From NCBI GenBank assembly GCA_903813345.2, contig CAIIXF020000011.1:35250166-35314165 (forward strand): a stretch of 64,000 bases of DNA. The letters run 5' to 3'. Of the stretch, positions 22,906-41,177 are shown in pieces; position 1 is the stretch's first letter, and the number at the start of each line of letters is the position of its first letter. Made by a program: the position numbers and the translations under genes. Under the pieces are notes generated by a model. It worked only from the letters and a program-made list of their open reading frames with translations. It searched no databases and was not told the origin of the DNA. Source of the DNA: Owenia fusiformis. Its lineage: Eukaryota > Annelida > Polychaeta > Sabellida > Oweniidae.

Positions 22906-23597
22906 TAATAATTTATTTAAGTCTCACGCTAAAATACATATACAATAAATAATACTAAAAAATACATAGCCCAGCCGGCATTCGGCTTATGAGAGACTGA
23001 AACATTCATTTTAAAACATGAAATAATAAATAATTTAAAGTGTAAAATCAATGTCAATCAATGAAATAGTTTTTTCTGTTTAAAAACATGCTATTAACAG
23101 TTTTTGCCAATGTTCTTGTGATGTTTTCATTTGTAATAAGAGTGCAATATTTAGCCAAACTAGAGAGCGAGTCAAAATTGATAATGTGAAGTCTTGCTTT
23201 TTCAAATAAGTCAGTCCTTAGAGTTTCATGGATTGAACAGTCTATGAGAAAGTGTATCTCGTTCTCAACGACATCACGCTCACACATACATTTACGCTCA
23301 TTGACAGGGACACCAGTGTATCTACCAGTCTCCAATCTCAGTGGCAGTGTACCCGTTCTGAGTTTTGCCAGATTTGCACGTTCATATCTGTTAAGGCTAA
23401 TGCGAAGATAGTGTTCAGGCTCTGTTTTGTGTACCTTGTGGAGCCGATATGTCCTTAGCTTATTTCCGTTTTCCTGGTTCCTGGAGTCGTTCCATATGGA
23501 GTTGTGCCAAGTTATATGTTGTTTTGAGTTTAAGTCAGATCTATACTTTTTAATTTCATATTTCACTGATGGGATATGGTCATCCGTTAAAAAGTGA
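22905..23597 (-). mobile_element. Second LINE 3' end nested in the CR1-like LINE
   Basis: An insert of about 690 bp splits the host LINE between HITEKS and TELGAR. It contains an open frame (23566-23054) ending a different LINE protein: KLRTYRLHKVHKTEPEHYL, RANLAKLRTGTLPLRLETGR, then CMCERDVVENEIHFLIDCS. 'KLRTG.L.L..E.GR' plus a 'C.C....E.E.HFL..C' zinc-like motif is common to C-termini of several animal LINE families. A short AT-rich 3' UTR follows to about 22905. The remainder of this second element is absent, as expected for 5'-truncated insertion. Confidence 0.7.
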
Positions 23598-25595
23598 TCA
23601 GCTTTTTTCAGTTATGTGAAGTTCAAAAGTGAGATTTCTGTCTAGGATTAAGCCTAAGTGCTTATGGCTGTTTACTCTTGGTATAATGTCGTTTCCGAGA
23701 GAAAGATCTATGGTCAAAATTTCACGTTTCTTTGGATTGGAAAAGGTCAAATCTTTGCTTTTAGAAGCTTTAAAATTTAATTTCCATACTTCAGACCATT
23801 GAAAAATATGGTTGAGATCCTCCTGTAGGGCATTGTTCATTTCAGTTGCTGTTTCAGCTGTGAATGACTGGTAAATTGAGGTATCATCTGCGTAGATGAA
23901 ACATTTTTAATTCAAATTGTCAGGTAAATCATTGATATAGATCAAAAATAAGAGGGGCCCCAGGATCGAGCCTTGAGGAACTCCAGAATTGATATAACCC
24001 TTTTCAGATAAGTTTGACTCATGACCATCTAATACCACCTTCACTTGTCTGTGTAGTAAATATGATTTCATCAATTCCAGGATATTCGGACCAAACCTAA
24101 ACATTTTCAATTTTCCTAATAGTAGCCCATGGGGCATTGAATCAAATGCAGCCGAGATATCAAGATATATCCCTCTTACATTAGCCCCATTTTCAATTTC
24201 ATTTGTTATGTGGTCAATAATACTTAGAAGTTGTGCCTTTGTGCTATGTCCTGGCAGGAAACCACTTTGAAGATTGTAAAATAAATTGTTAGAAATGAGA
24301 TGATCAAAGAGTCTTTTAAAAATAATGCGCTCGGCGACTTTAGAAATACAAGACAGGAGTGTTATTGGGCGATAATTTTTCACATCTGTTTTATCTTTGT
24401 TTTTATGAATAGCTACAATATGACCGACCTTCCATAGTTGAGGATATTGATTCAAAGTAAACATTTTGTTTTGATAAAATAGGTGAAAGTGATGGTGCTG
24501 CCATTTTTAGCATTCTATTACTCAACATGTCAGGGCCAGTGGCTTTATTAATATTTAAGCCGAGTAGAATGCTATAGACTTCTCTGTCATTGGTAGAGAG
24601 CAGGTCAAATGTTATATCGGTTCTTGGAATAAATGGTTCATTTCCATGATTATAATTATTATGGTATTTGTCAATAAAATGTGATAACAATAAATTTGCT
24701 TTGTCGCAACTATCAGTGTAATTATTACCATTGGCATCGTTGAGGAGGGGTATTTTACTATTTTTTGATTTGCCTAGGAGCCTACTAATAATTGACCAGT
24801 ACCCCTTACTTCCATATCTATGAGTTGTTAATTTTTGGTACAATCTTGATTCCCTTTCCTCTTTTGCCTCACTTATAGCCTCATTTACCAGTTTACATTG
24901 ATCTGTATATTTTTGAAGGTACATGTCATTATGAGTTTTTTTATACTTATAATGCAATTTATTTCTTTTATTAATTAATGTTTTAATGTCACTTGTGAAC
25001 CATGACTTGTTAGTAGATTTTACAACAATTTCTGAGTTTGGAATGAGGTCTGTGAAAATTGCAAGTAGACTTCCAGAAAATATTTTGATAAGGTCATCAA
25101 AGTTGTTGTTAGTGTCTATTAAATGATCAAAATTTGCCGCTCGGATTGCATTGTTAACTAAGTTAATGTCTGCCTCGTCATATTTCCATATTTTCCTTGA
25201 ATACGGGCGATTTTTTTGATTACCAAGAAAGCACTCGGTGTTTATTGAACAATGGTCTGTGTTGCCAATTGGAGGAGAGACATAAGTATTTATAATGATG
25301 TCAGGGTTATTTGAGATGAGTAAATCTATACATGATCTGCTGATGTTTGTTATACGAGTCGGTTCATCAATGAGTTGCACAAGTCCAAGTTCCTCGATAC
25401 ATTCAAATAAAAATTTTCCTGTAGTGTTTTCATTATCCAAGGCCCACCATTCTTTACTTCTCGCATTGAAATCTCCATTGATAAAAATTGATTCAGGGTT
25501 ATTATCAAGTGCCAGATTACATGAAGCTGTAAACCGATTACAAAAATCATTTGCATCATTTTGAGACTGAGAAGGTGATCTATAATATATTGCAT
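23598..25595 (-). pseudogene. Endonuclease C-terminus and RT of the CR1-like LINE
   Basis: Frames on the minus strand give, from the N-terminal side, LGLVQLIDEPTRITNISRSC and IDLLISNNPDI (end of the APE endonuclease, with GNTDHCSI as the histidine block), a long linker, then [60 protein letters not shown] and FIYADDTSIYQSF. These are the standard RT blocks with an intact YADD catalytic motif. At least three frameshifts separate the segments, and a stop follows RT at the nested insertion. It is no longer coding-competent. Confidence 0.8.
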
Positions 25596-25619
25596 AAAGG
25601 TAAGATATAGTTAATGGTT

Positions 25620-26216
25620 AACTCAATCCATAAGGAATCACCCTGATCATTCATGAGGTCATATCTTACTTTAAAAGGTATGTCATAAGTCGGGATTTTA
25701 TAGCTATAAAACGAAACATGGTCCAAAATGCCAGCCTCATCTCATGACTACGGGCTACCTCTGAGATAATGTCAACCCCTACAACAAGTAGGAGAACAAT
25801 TTCTGTGACGGTGAACTTACAACCCTAACCGACCAGTGCAGGTCTGCCTGAAGGAACGAGGCTGAAATTTGTAGAATGGCCATAGAATTGTGACCTTGAG
25901 GAATGGACCCATGAAACATGGTAAAATGCAAAAAGATTTTGCATGGTAAAATTAACTAAATATGATTTCAACTCATGCTTTGGATGACATTTTTGCCTCA
26001 CCCTGTAATTCATTTTATTTTCACACTTATTCATTCCAGCCTGCTCAATCAAGAATCTAGGTTGAATAGCCAAAACCAAGCACTGTTTAATACACAAACA
26101 ATGGTAAAATACAGGATTAAGGCAATTCATAACGCTGAGTAAGTCACTCTCCGAGTGTTTGAAACAGTGTAACAAACAAATTTATTAATGACACTTAGCT
26201 GCCCTCTATATTGTAA
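25620..26216. other. Short gene-free stretch between two LINE remnants
   Basis: No gene or repeat boundary that I can support. An open frame on the minus strand (26175-25825) has no recognisable motif. Confidence 0.4.
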
Positions 26217-27521
26217 TTGTATAATATTAGTATGAAGTACTTTATAATATCAGAAAAATACGAAAACATCACGAAAAAAATAACAAAAAGTAGATTCATA
26301 ATTAACTTTTCCCCTTTACAGTTTAAATCATGTCTGAAAGTTCAATACAACTTTGCTCTAAAATTATTAAAAAGGCCTGCATTTTTGGTGAAAATTGCAT
26401 CAGAATTAGGGAAAATTAGTGAGGATGGGTGGATTAGGGACAGCTTAAGAGATAATCCAATCAACTTGATTATCATCCTGATGTCATTTATTGAAGATAA
26501 GACATGGATCTAACAGTTTTTGCCCAAGAATAGTAGTAACCCAACTTCAATTATGCCCCTCGGGATTATGCCAATACAAATGAAAATCATGTACGATCGA
26601 CTCCTGATGTTTTTCGGAATACTTTGTCTGCCAATGAATAACATTTATAAACAACTCATGTTGTTAAGACTTACTCAGATATTAACGTGCAGCTTGCCAT
26701 CATGGAATTCACCTATATCAAGAATGTGGCAATGTGTACAGCGGTTCAACCTAGAAGAGGCAGTCATAGAAATGCTTACCTCTGCCATTTTCCCAACAAA
26801 ACCTGCTTGGAAGCTCAAGATTAGAGACTTAATAGGCTGCGAGATAAGACGAGACTTTAGGACAACAAGCTCAATGTACAATAGGCACGAAATATGTCAG
26901 AACATTTGCGATATCAGTGAGACGTCAGCAGGTCTTATGAAGCCAACTGCCTGGTGGACGTTATCAAGACTAAAACCAGAACTTCTCATACCATGTAAAA
27001 ACATAATGCGCCTCGCCACGGACTGTCATGATCTTCGCGTTAAAAATTCTGGTATTAACTGTATATGTATGCTATGTGATTTATTTGAAATAGAAACAAT
27101 TGACCACTTTCTGAATTCTTGCAACGCGTACTCAGATGAGCATGCCAAACTGACATTAATCACAAGGAAATACATTAATGCTTATTCAAGAACATCTGTT
27201 CTATTTGCATTCAACGAAGTTAACGTTGACACAGAGGACATGATAGAGATATCTAAAATCATCTTAAGTATGACAAACAAAAGGTCACGCATGATGAGAG
27301 CCTATGTAGGTAACACAGGTTGCTCTTAGTTATTGACTGTATTTAAACAATCGGGTAATACCGCAAGTTTGTGTTTCAAACAAATAACAAAGACATGTAC
27401 ATAATATAGATTGGTTTATTTTTATGTTCGATTTCACAATACATAGATTGTAATTTATAATGTGTTAAACTACTCTGTTTAAATACAGGCAAATAAATGA
27501 TAATAATAATAATAATAATAG
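26217..27521 (+). mobile_element. LINE 3' end with microsatellite tail
   Basis: A plus-strand frame (26520-27329) encodes the C-terminus of a non-LTR element. It includes NICDISETSAGLMKPTAWWT, LKPELLIPCKNIMRLATDCH and CMLCDLFEIETIDHFLNSC, the last a CX2C-H-C zinc-like motif typical of LINE protein ends. After the stop at 27329 come about 160 bp of 3' UTR and then an ATA/ATAA tail (about 27494-27521), the microsatellite tail type seen in CR1- and RTE-like elements. The upstream open frame at 26217-26513 is probably the same protein before a frameshift. Confidence 0.7.
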
Positions 27522-27639
27522 AACCATTTGATTTTGTGCTTAAATTATTCTTCGAACTAAAAGCCTATAGCCCTTTGAAAATGGCTTGCCATATCTTACG
27601 TGCTCCTTTTATTCAGTGTCTCATAAGTCGGCAATGGCT

Positions 27640-30600
27640 GGACGTGTACATATTATTAGACTCCAGATTGAAAATCTGGAGTCTATTGTTTTTGCCATTA
27701 TTCTTATTCTTATTAGACTCCAGATGAAATCTGGAGTCTATTGTTTTTGCCTCTTTTGTTTATTCTTATTCTTATTTTACTGTGCACGTTTTCTCAATAA
27801 CTATAAGGTATCTTTTCAAGACTATTATATGGACAAATAAGGTCTAGTATCTAGTTGGTGGGAAATGGGGTCAAATTTTTATCTAGGTCAAAGGTCAAGA
27901 ACTAGGTCAAATCCAGTACTTTGTCACTTTTTCCCATTATCTCGGTCGTCCTTCAATATTTTTGATCTGGGTTTTTTTCATTGTGTTCCTCATAAAAAAG
28001 TAGAAAAACGCAATACGATTTAGATTTTTGAGATCTCGAACCGATTTCGAGATATCAGTGTCCGAAAACGAGGTCCAAAACAAAGTTCTCCGAATCCAAT
28101 GTCCAGGATATTGGTCTTATTGGTCTTATCTTCCGGTTCAGGAGTTATGACGTTTTAAAATTTCGAGAAAAATCGATCTGATTGTACCCTTATAGAAAGT
28201 CAAGAAAAGTGAAAAAATTGAAAAAATACCAGTCCAGTCCATTTCCAGGTCCAAGTCAAGGTCCAGTCCAGGTCCAAGTCTAGTGTTGGTCCAGGTCCAA
28301 GTCAAGTCTAGGTCCAAATCTGGTCTAGGGCCTAGGTCAAAATCTAGGTCAAATTCAAAGTTTTTCCTTATTTTTGCGATTCTGACACTACACTTTAATT
28401 ATATTCTTCGAAATTGTGTTTACATGTAGCCAAGACTGTGCTAATAGTGTTAGCCTTTTGCCGTCAGAAAGTATTTTGACCCACTTTTGAGATATGGTGT
28501 CCGAAAAGTAGGTCAAGATAAAAAATTCTCCAAATTTAACGTATGAGTTATGAATTAAGACTAAAATTTTCTCAGGAATCCGAATCTGCAATTCAAATTT
28601 CAATCCGACTCCCGTTTCGTAGTTATCACGTTTTGAAAGCTCAAAAATCGCTAAATTTGGAGTTCCATGTTATGTCAATGGGAAAAAAAAGATTTTTTAA
28701 AGTGTAAAATACGAGATATAAACTGAGTACAGCTTAACATAATGAAAGGTTGTGAAAGAAGGGGTCCTCGAAGGCTACTTAGCTTCAAAATTTGGACACC
28801 AAAATCTCTAGGTCAAAATCTAGGTCAAATTCATAGTTTTCCCTTATTTTTGCGATTATGACACTATATTTAATTTTATTTGCTTCAAAATTTTTGTATA
28901 AAGGTAGGAAAGAGTGTGCTAATAGTGTTAGCCCTTTGCCGTCAGAAAGTATTTTGACCCACTTTTGAGATATGGTGTCCAAAATGTAGGTCAAAATAAA
29001 AATGTCTCTAAATTTTCTCAGAAATCCGAATCTGCAAACCAAATTTCGATCCGACTTCCGGTTCTGCAGTTATGGCGTGTCCGAAAAGTAGGTCAAAATA
29101 AAAATTCGCCAAATTTAACGTATGAGTTATGAATTAGGGGTAGAATTTTGTCAGGAATCCGAATCTTGAAATCAAATTTCGATCCGATTTCCGGTTCGGA
29201 AGTTATGGCGTTTTGAAATTTCGGAAAATCGATCTGATGGTATCCTGATAGAAAGTCAAGTGCAGAGAAGAAAATATTGAAAAATTCATCCATCCTTCCC
29301 ATCTGATCCTATCCTATCCTTCCTATCTATCCTTCCTTCGTATCTTTTCCTTCCTATCCTTCCTATCGTCTCCTATCATATCCTTTCTTCCTGTTCTGTT
29401 CTATCCTTCTTTCTTATTCTATCCTATCGTTCCTTCCTATTCTATCCTATCCTACCTTCCTATTTTATCCATCCATCTTTTTCTGGATGACTCAGCTTAT
29501 TCTGGATGACTCGGCTTATTCTGGATGACTCGGCTAAAAAAGGTTTAAATCTGGAGTCTGAAATTGAACTTGTTCAATTTCCTAGGTCTAGTTCTTATTA
29601 TTGTTCTTCTTATTATACTGGTTAGGTTTTCTCAACAACTATAAGGTATCTTTTCAAGACTATCATATGGTCAATTTAGGTAAACAATCTAGTTGATCTA
29701 GGTCAAGAACTAGGTCAAATCTTACATTTTTAACCTTCTGTCTATTATCTTTGTCGTTATTTATCGCAACATCTTCATCTTTTTTCATCATGTATCTTAG
29801 AAACAGCCCTTTCATAATTGTGCCATCCGTTTTTTGATTACTGTTACCGATTTTGAGATATGGCGTCCGGAAAGTAGGTCAGAACAAAAAGTTCTCCAAA
29901 TTTAACATGTGAGTTATGAAATAAGTGTAGGATGATCTCAGAAATCCGAATCTGCAAACCAAATTTGGATCGAACTTCCGGTTCGGAAGTTATGGCGTTT
30001 TGAAAGCTCAAAAATCGCTAAATTTGGTGCCCATGTTAAGTCAATGGGAAAAAAGATTTTTTTGAAGTGAAAAATACGAAATATAGACTGAGTTCAGCTA
30101 AATATGATGAAAGCTTTTAAATGAATGGAACCTCAAAAGCCATCTAGCTTCAAAATTTGGACACCAAAATGCCTAGGTCAAAATCTAGGTCAGATTCAAA
30201 GTTTTTCCTTATTTTTGCGATTCTGACACTACACTGTATATTCTATATTCAATATCTTCGAAATTGTGTTAATAGTGTTAGCCTTTTGCCGTCAGAGAGT
30301 ATTTTGACCCATTTTTGAGATATGGTGTCCCATTTCTAGTTGAAAGCCCATGGGTGTCCGAAAAGTAGGTCAAAATAAAACGTTCTCCAAATTTAACATA
30401 TCAGTTATGAATTAAGGGTAGAATTTTCTCAGGAATCCGAATCTGCAAATCAAATTTCGATCCGACTTCCGGTTCCGAAGTTATGCCGTGTCCGAAAAGT
30501 AGGTCAAAATAAAAGTTCACTAAATTTAACGTATGTGTTATGAATTAGGGGTAGAATTTTGTCAGGAATCCGAATCTTCATCCGAATCTTCAAATCCATT

Positions 30601-30893
30601 CTTCCTATCTGATCCTATCCTATCCTCCCTATCTATCCTTCCTTCGTATCTTTTCCTTCCTATCCTATCATATCCTTTCTTCCTATTCTATTCTATCCTA
30701 TCCTATCCTTCTTTCTTATTCTATCCATCGTTCCTTCCTATTCTATCCTATCCTACCTTCCTATTTTACCCATCCATCTTTTTCTGGATGGCGCTTATTC
30801 TGGATGACTCGGCTTATTCTGGATGACTTGGCTAAAAAAGGTCTAAATCTGGAGTCTGAAATTGAACTTGTTCAATTTCCAAAGTCTAAGCTA
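27640..30893. repeat. Two tandem blocks of a low-complexity dispersed repeat
   Basis: Block 1 (about 27640-29586) and block 2 (about 29587-30893) share long stretches: AACTATAAGGTATCTTTTCA, repeated CTAGGTCAAAATCTAGGTCA, CTGACACTACACT, GTGTTAGCCTTTTGCCGTCA, and a pyrimidine tract of CCTATCC/CCTTCCTT units (29290-29475 and 30598-30780). Both blocks end with TTCTGGATGACTCGGCTT repeats, then AAATCTGGAGTCTGAAATTG. The left edge has short palindromes around AGACTCCAGATT. No protein of its own. Confidence 0.75.
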
Positions 30894-30894
30894 G

Positions 30895-31900
30895 TTATTT
30901 TACCTCTACATGCGCCCAAGCACTGATAAGTCGGATACAGACTTACATTTACACATGCGCTTTCAACTACAGTAGAACCTGTCTAATTTAATTCGAACAC
31001 CATTGGGACCGGCTAAAGAGTCCCGATTGGGTCACTTTTGAGGTTTTTGCATTCGCGAGATTCTGAATTTTAAAGAAATATGGACACATTCTTATTAAAC
31101 ATTACAGTTCTATTAGACTACGTAGCTTTATGGCATTCCAATAATTTTGAAAATCAGATTGAAATGAATCTATTAGAGTCATGACGAAAGACACTTGAAA
31201 CCACAGTACTGTTTTTCCCAAAAATTGGATATCCTGATAAAACAGTGACCCTAATTTAAATTAGTATTTGAGCATTTTTTGTAGGAAATATGCAATCATA
31301 TTTTATGACTCAAAAGCGTCCAGATAAAAGTCTTACATTGCGGGGGGCACAGATATTGGCCAGATCGTTTTGTAGTAGGATTTCATAGGCTCAAAGAATA
31401 ATACATGGAATATTTATTGAGCTACTGATCCTACTACAAAATGATCTGGCTGGGATCTATGAGTGGGGGGATTTAAATCTTCTTCCTGGGCCTGGGCCTG
31501 ACGAACGTTTGGATTAGTCGTTAATAATACGAACAAATACACATTCAGATTTCCTCAGCGTTCGTATCAATCATGCTACAGTACGACAATAATTAACAAA
31601 AATCAGTCGTTTCATAGATTTTTATTTTTGAAAATATTTCGTAACAAAACCTTTATATCTGCATAAATGGTAAGATAATTACTATATTTTTTATGAATGA
31701 ATGCAAGATGAGTATCAAAGGTTTCATTCTGATGAACTTTGCTCGTGATACGTCGTTTCATATTGATTGAATTTGATATTTAATATTTTCGTTAGTTTTC
31801 TTATGAAAACAAACTTCGAATTGAATGACCTTCACTCACTGTTATCAAGAACAGCATAAACAACTGTGAAAATACACATATAACAATCGGGTATCAAACT
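30895..31900. other. Gene-free stretch
   Basis: No gene or bounded repeat found. A pair of inverted words around GATCGTTTTGTAGTAGGATT (near 31362) and ATCCTACTACAAAATGATCT (near 31428) forms a 20-bp imperfect hairpin with a loop of about 45 bp. Confidence 0.4.
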
Positions 31901-31909
31901 GGTATATCT

Positions 31910-32110
31910 AATTGTAATGACCCTCGATAGCAAGTTGCTACTACAGCCCAGGTGTAGTGGCTAGCCCTTATGACCCAGAGGTACAGTCTGTTACACTGCT
32001 TCAAAGGCATGCAGTTAAACCTGAAATACAAGAAATCTAAATAATATTGTGCAATAATATATAGAAAAATATATTCATATTGCACACAAATGACATTTGT
32101 ATATGTTGGG
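31910..32110 (-). repeat. SINE-like repeat, inverted copy
   Basis: The reverse complement of this block contains GCCTTTGAAGCAGTGTAACA and TGTAGTAGCAACTTGCTATC, matching blocks at 32335-32370 and 32525-32560 on the plus strand. It also shares TGTGTGCAATATGAATATAT with about 32267. It is therefore an inverted copy of the repeat to its right. Confidence 0.6.
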
Positions 32111-32254
32111 TTGCTTGTAAATTGGCTCATAAAGTCTGTAACCTCTTATATTTTGATGCTTCTCTACAATGTTAATTCTCAAAAAAATAACATGGCGGAC
32201 AGACCTCAAATTACAAGAGGGCACAGGGTTATTGCACTAAACACTAAATAATCT

Positions 32255-32525
32255 GAAATGTCATTCGTGTGCAATATGAATATATTTTTCTATATATTAT
32301 GGCACAATGGTCTATAGATTTCTTATTTTTCAGGTTCAACTGCTTGCCTTTGAAGCAGTGTAACAGACTCTAGAGCATCGGTTTAGGCAGCATAAGGTCC
32401 TGAGTTCAATTCCTGCAGAAGGCATTGAAGTTAGCATACTCCCTTTGATATCCACTATCTGGTTTGTTAAATTTAGCTCCTGTGTATATCCTTTGCGATG
32501 GCGACATCATCACGAATGGTGGTAA
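32255..32525 (+). repeat. tRNA-derived SINE-like repeat
   Basis: Contains a tRNA-like body: CTAGAGCATCGGTTTAGGCA followed about 20 bp later by GAGTTCAATTCCTGC, resembling RNA polymerase III box A and box B (GGTTCAANTCC). This is followed by GGCATTGAAGTTAGCATACT and CCCTTTGATATCCACTATCT. No cloverleaf with a full acceptor stem was found, so it is not called a tRNA gene. Confidence 0.5.
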
Positions 32526-33370
32526 AATGACCCTCGATACCAAGTTGCTACTACAGCCCTGATGTAGTATAGTGGCTAGTAGCTCGGCTGTAAAGCATTG
32601 AAATTTGGAGCGGAAGTTCCTGGGTTCGACACAGGGCATTGAATTTACCACTAGAGCCTGAGGTGTCACGGTTTCCCGATATCGGTCCAGATGCTTCGGT
32701 TTGGGACACGGGACAGAAAGGGTTGATATCGGTACGGTTTCGGTACATAAATTCCTTCCCTAAAACGCATAAAAATGTGTATAAATAGCGAGGAACACCT
32801 CCGATTTCATTCTGAAAAATTAAATATTTTCACTTACCTCGTATCTAGATTACACTTCTTTGCATTGAAGAGTGTTATTAACGGACCTACTATTTCAGGT
32901 AGATGCTAATGTTCGTTTGTAAATCTTTTCATTGTTGTTTGCAAATCGTGTGAATTATCATTACCATTATTGAAAAATCAAGCTGGCATCTAAGTTGAAA
33001 AAGTCGGCAGTTTGGAAGTATTTTGGGACTCCGATATCACAAGGTGAACGAATTGGTGATAGTACACCGTGCAGATTATGTGAAATGCCGATCAGATTCG
33101 CGGCAGATGCGTTATTTTAGATTTTAATTTTCTAAATATGATTTTGAAAAGTGAAACTGAAAGTGAAACTGCCATCATCAGACATTGCATCATTTTCCTT
33201 TAATGTTCTGTCCCGTCCCGAAAGTACCGTGTCCCGAGATTTGTACCGTTCCGTACTGAAATTTTTTTGGACCATGACACCTCTATTTACCACACTCCCT
33301 TTCATATTCAGTATCTGCCTTGTGACACTACATCTCCCTCGAGGCACCTCAGGTCCTTACATAATCAATG
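32526..33370 (+). repeat. Second SINE-like copy, split by a hAT element
   Basis: The left part has TAGTGGCTAGTAGCTCGGCT (box A-like) and GGGTTCGACACAGGGC (box B-like) followed by GGCATTGAATTTACCAC. The right part, after the hAT element, continues ACACTCCCTTTCATATTCAG and TATCTGCCTTGTGACA. Joined across the element, these align with GGCATTGAAGTTAGCATACT and CCCTTTGATATCCACTATCT of the neighbouring copy, so the hAT element inserted into this SINE. Confidence 0.55.
32652..33285 (+). mobile_element. Non-autonomous hAT element with BED-finger remnant
   Basis: An 8-bp target duplication TTTACCAC flanks the element (32644-32651 and 33286-33293). The ends TAGAGCCTGAGGTGTCACGG and, reverse-complemented, TAGAGGTGTCATGGTCC form an imperfect TIR. 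Eight-base duplications define hAT insertions. Around 32999-33119 the plus strand reads KSAVWKYFGTPISQGERIGD and STPCRLCEMP before a stop. 'VWKYF...C.LC' is the start of a BED-type zinc finger, the N-terminal DNA-binding domain of hAT transposases. The catalytic domain is absent. Confidence 0.85.
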
Positions 33371-33703
33371 TTAAGTACAGCATTGTGAATCTTAAGAAAT
33401 GACTCTTGTATAGAGTTTCAGTAACGATAATTTGAGATCATGCTTCAAAATTGCAAACAACACACAATCCAAAATATAAACTATTGTCTCTGAATTATGT
33501 TTGTATTTTCTATTCATAATATTGCACTGTGGTCACTGGTCCATTGATTACTTATTTTGACAAAACAGTATGCTAAAAATCTTGTCATTTTCACCTAGTA
33601 TTTTCATGTTTTATTTTATTTATCTATTTTTCAGGGTTATGCAAGGAGAGTGCAGACCCATGAGTCTTTAGGAGAGTGCATGAGAACATCATAAAGAATA
33701 ACA

Positions 33704-39999
<6,296 letters not shown>

Positions 40000-40482
40000 T
40001 TCTACTGGGTCATACATAGTGGGATAAGATGATCAGACGAAAGTTCCATAGTTTAAGATGATGCAAACTTATTATTTCCTATGAACTTGCTAAATGCATA
40101 ATTGCATTTTAAGCAAGCACCTTGAAATTTACTTTTTATAAAGGACCTGGGTGAAGTGGTTAAAATAGTAGTTGACCCATTTTGCCAAATTGCCCCTTAG
40201 ACAATGGCTTTGATCATTTTTGAATATCTGTGGGTTTTAAAGAGACGGAGAGCTCATTGACCGATGGGCACTTCAAATCCAAATAATATCAGTGAAAAGT
40301 ATGAAGAAATTGGATGTTTAACACGTCAAGCAGGGTTGTAGCTTCTCAATATATAATGGAACTTTGAGGAATGATCATGTAATGTAAAAGACGCACAATT
40401 TATTACTGGACTTTGATTAAGTTTCTCTTGAGACCTATAAAATGTCCATCCAGTCCTTTTTGTTAATATGTTAAATTTTACT

Positions 40483-40488
40483 AATAAA
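40483..40488 (+). terminator. Poly(A) signal of IBA57
   Basis: AATAAA in ACTAATAAAACAAATC, 484 nt after the IBA57 stop codon. It is the first canonical signal seen downstream. Confidence 0.5.
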
Positions 40489-41177
40489 ACAAATCATATT
40501 TCTATAAAAACTCTATTTCTGTTTTCTTTTTACTTATATGAACACAGTCTGTACAATATAAAAGATGTCACCCACTGCTGAGTGTCGACAACCAAGGCTT
40601 TTTCTATACAAGATACAATAATGATATGCAGGCTGGTTATGTGACAATGATCCATTATTTTCAGATATTCAAAACCTTTTATATCCAAACATGTCAATCA
40701 CGTGTGTGTCAACACCTGAACCACTCTCCATCTCTTCTTGCCCATGTAAATTAATGGGCCACCCTCAAAATTACATGTTTATTTTGAAAAAGCCTTGGGT
40801 TATCGTTTATGAATGACATCAACATGAAGTTATGTACATGCACCTACAGGAATGTAAACATGATTAGCTTGCAAAAAAAAACAATAAAATTAGAAAAGTG
40901 GAGTATTCCTCAGTTTCTTAGAAATTTCCTTTGATGTATCCACTTATGATGTATGTATGTGTCATCAGACCAGTTTGAATCATACTGAAAGATTTACCCA
41001 GTATGTCTGTAGATATACAATACTATGTGATTGAATGAATCGAATGATACTTCCTTGGCACTGAATGGCACCAGCTTGTCCATATTTATAGGTAAGGGTA
41101 TTCTGTATAGCTCCAGTTGTCTCAAAGTATAATGATGTAAATCCAACCAGAACAACGGCAACGCCAAAGCGTAGCGA

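Larger units (their letters stand above)
21960..25620 (-). mobile_element. CR1-like LINE, 5'-truncated and broken
   Basis: The minus strand carries, in order, an endonuclease C-terminus, a reverse-transcriptase domain and a C-terminal region. A second LINE fragment (about 22905-23597) is inserted after the RT domain. The element is truncated near 25600, within the endonuclease, and shows frameshifts near 25350-25440, 24403-24464 and 23850-23900. It has the overall plan of the CR1/L2/Jockey group of APE-type LINEs. Confidence 0.8.

Noticed and set aside
24403-25595. Long LINE frames considered as a functional host gene
   Set aside because: Clear endonuclease and RT motifs with frameshifts and a nested insertion; it is a dead retrotransposon.
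30533-30826. Ser/Leu/Pro/Tyr-rich frame with LPSYLFLPILSYPFF-type repeats
   Set aside because: Translation of a CCTATCC/CCTTCCTT pyrimidine tract; low complexity.
32335-32660. Possible genuine tRNA genes
   Set aside because: Box A- and box B-like words exist but no acceptor stem or anticodon arm could be folded by eye, and the block is repeated, so SINE is the better call.
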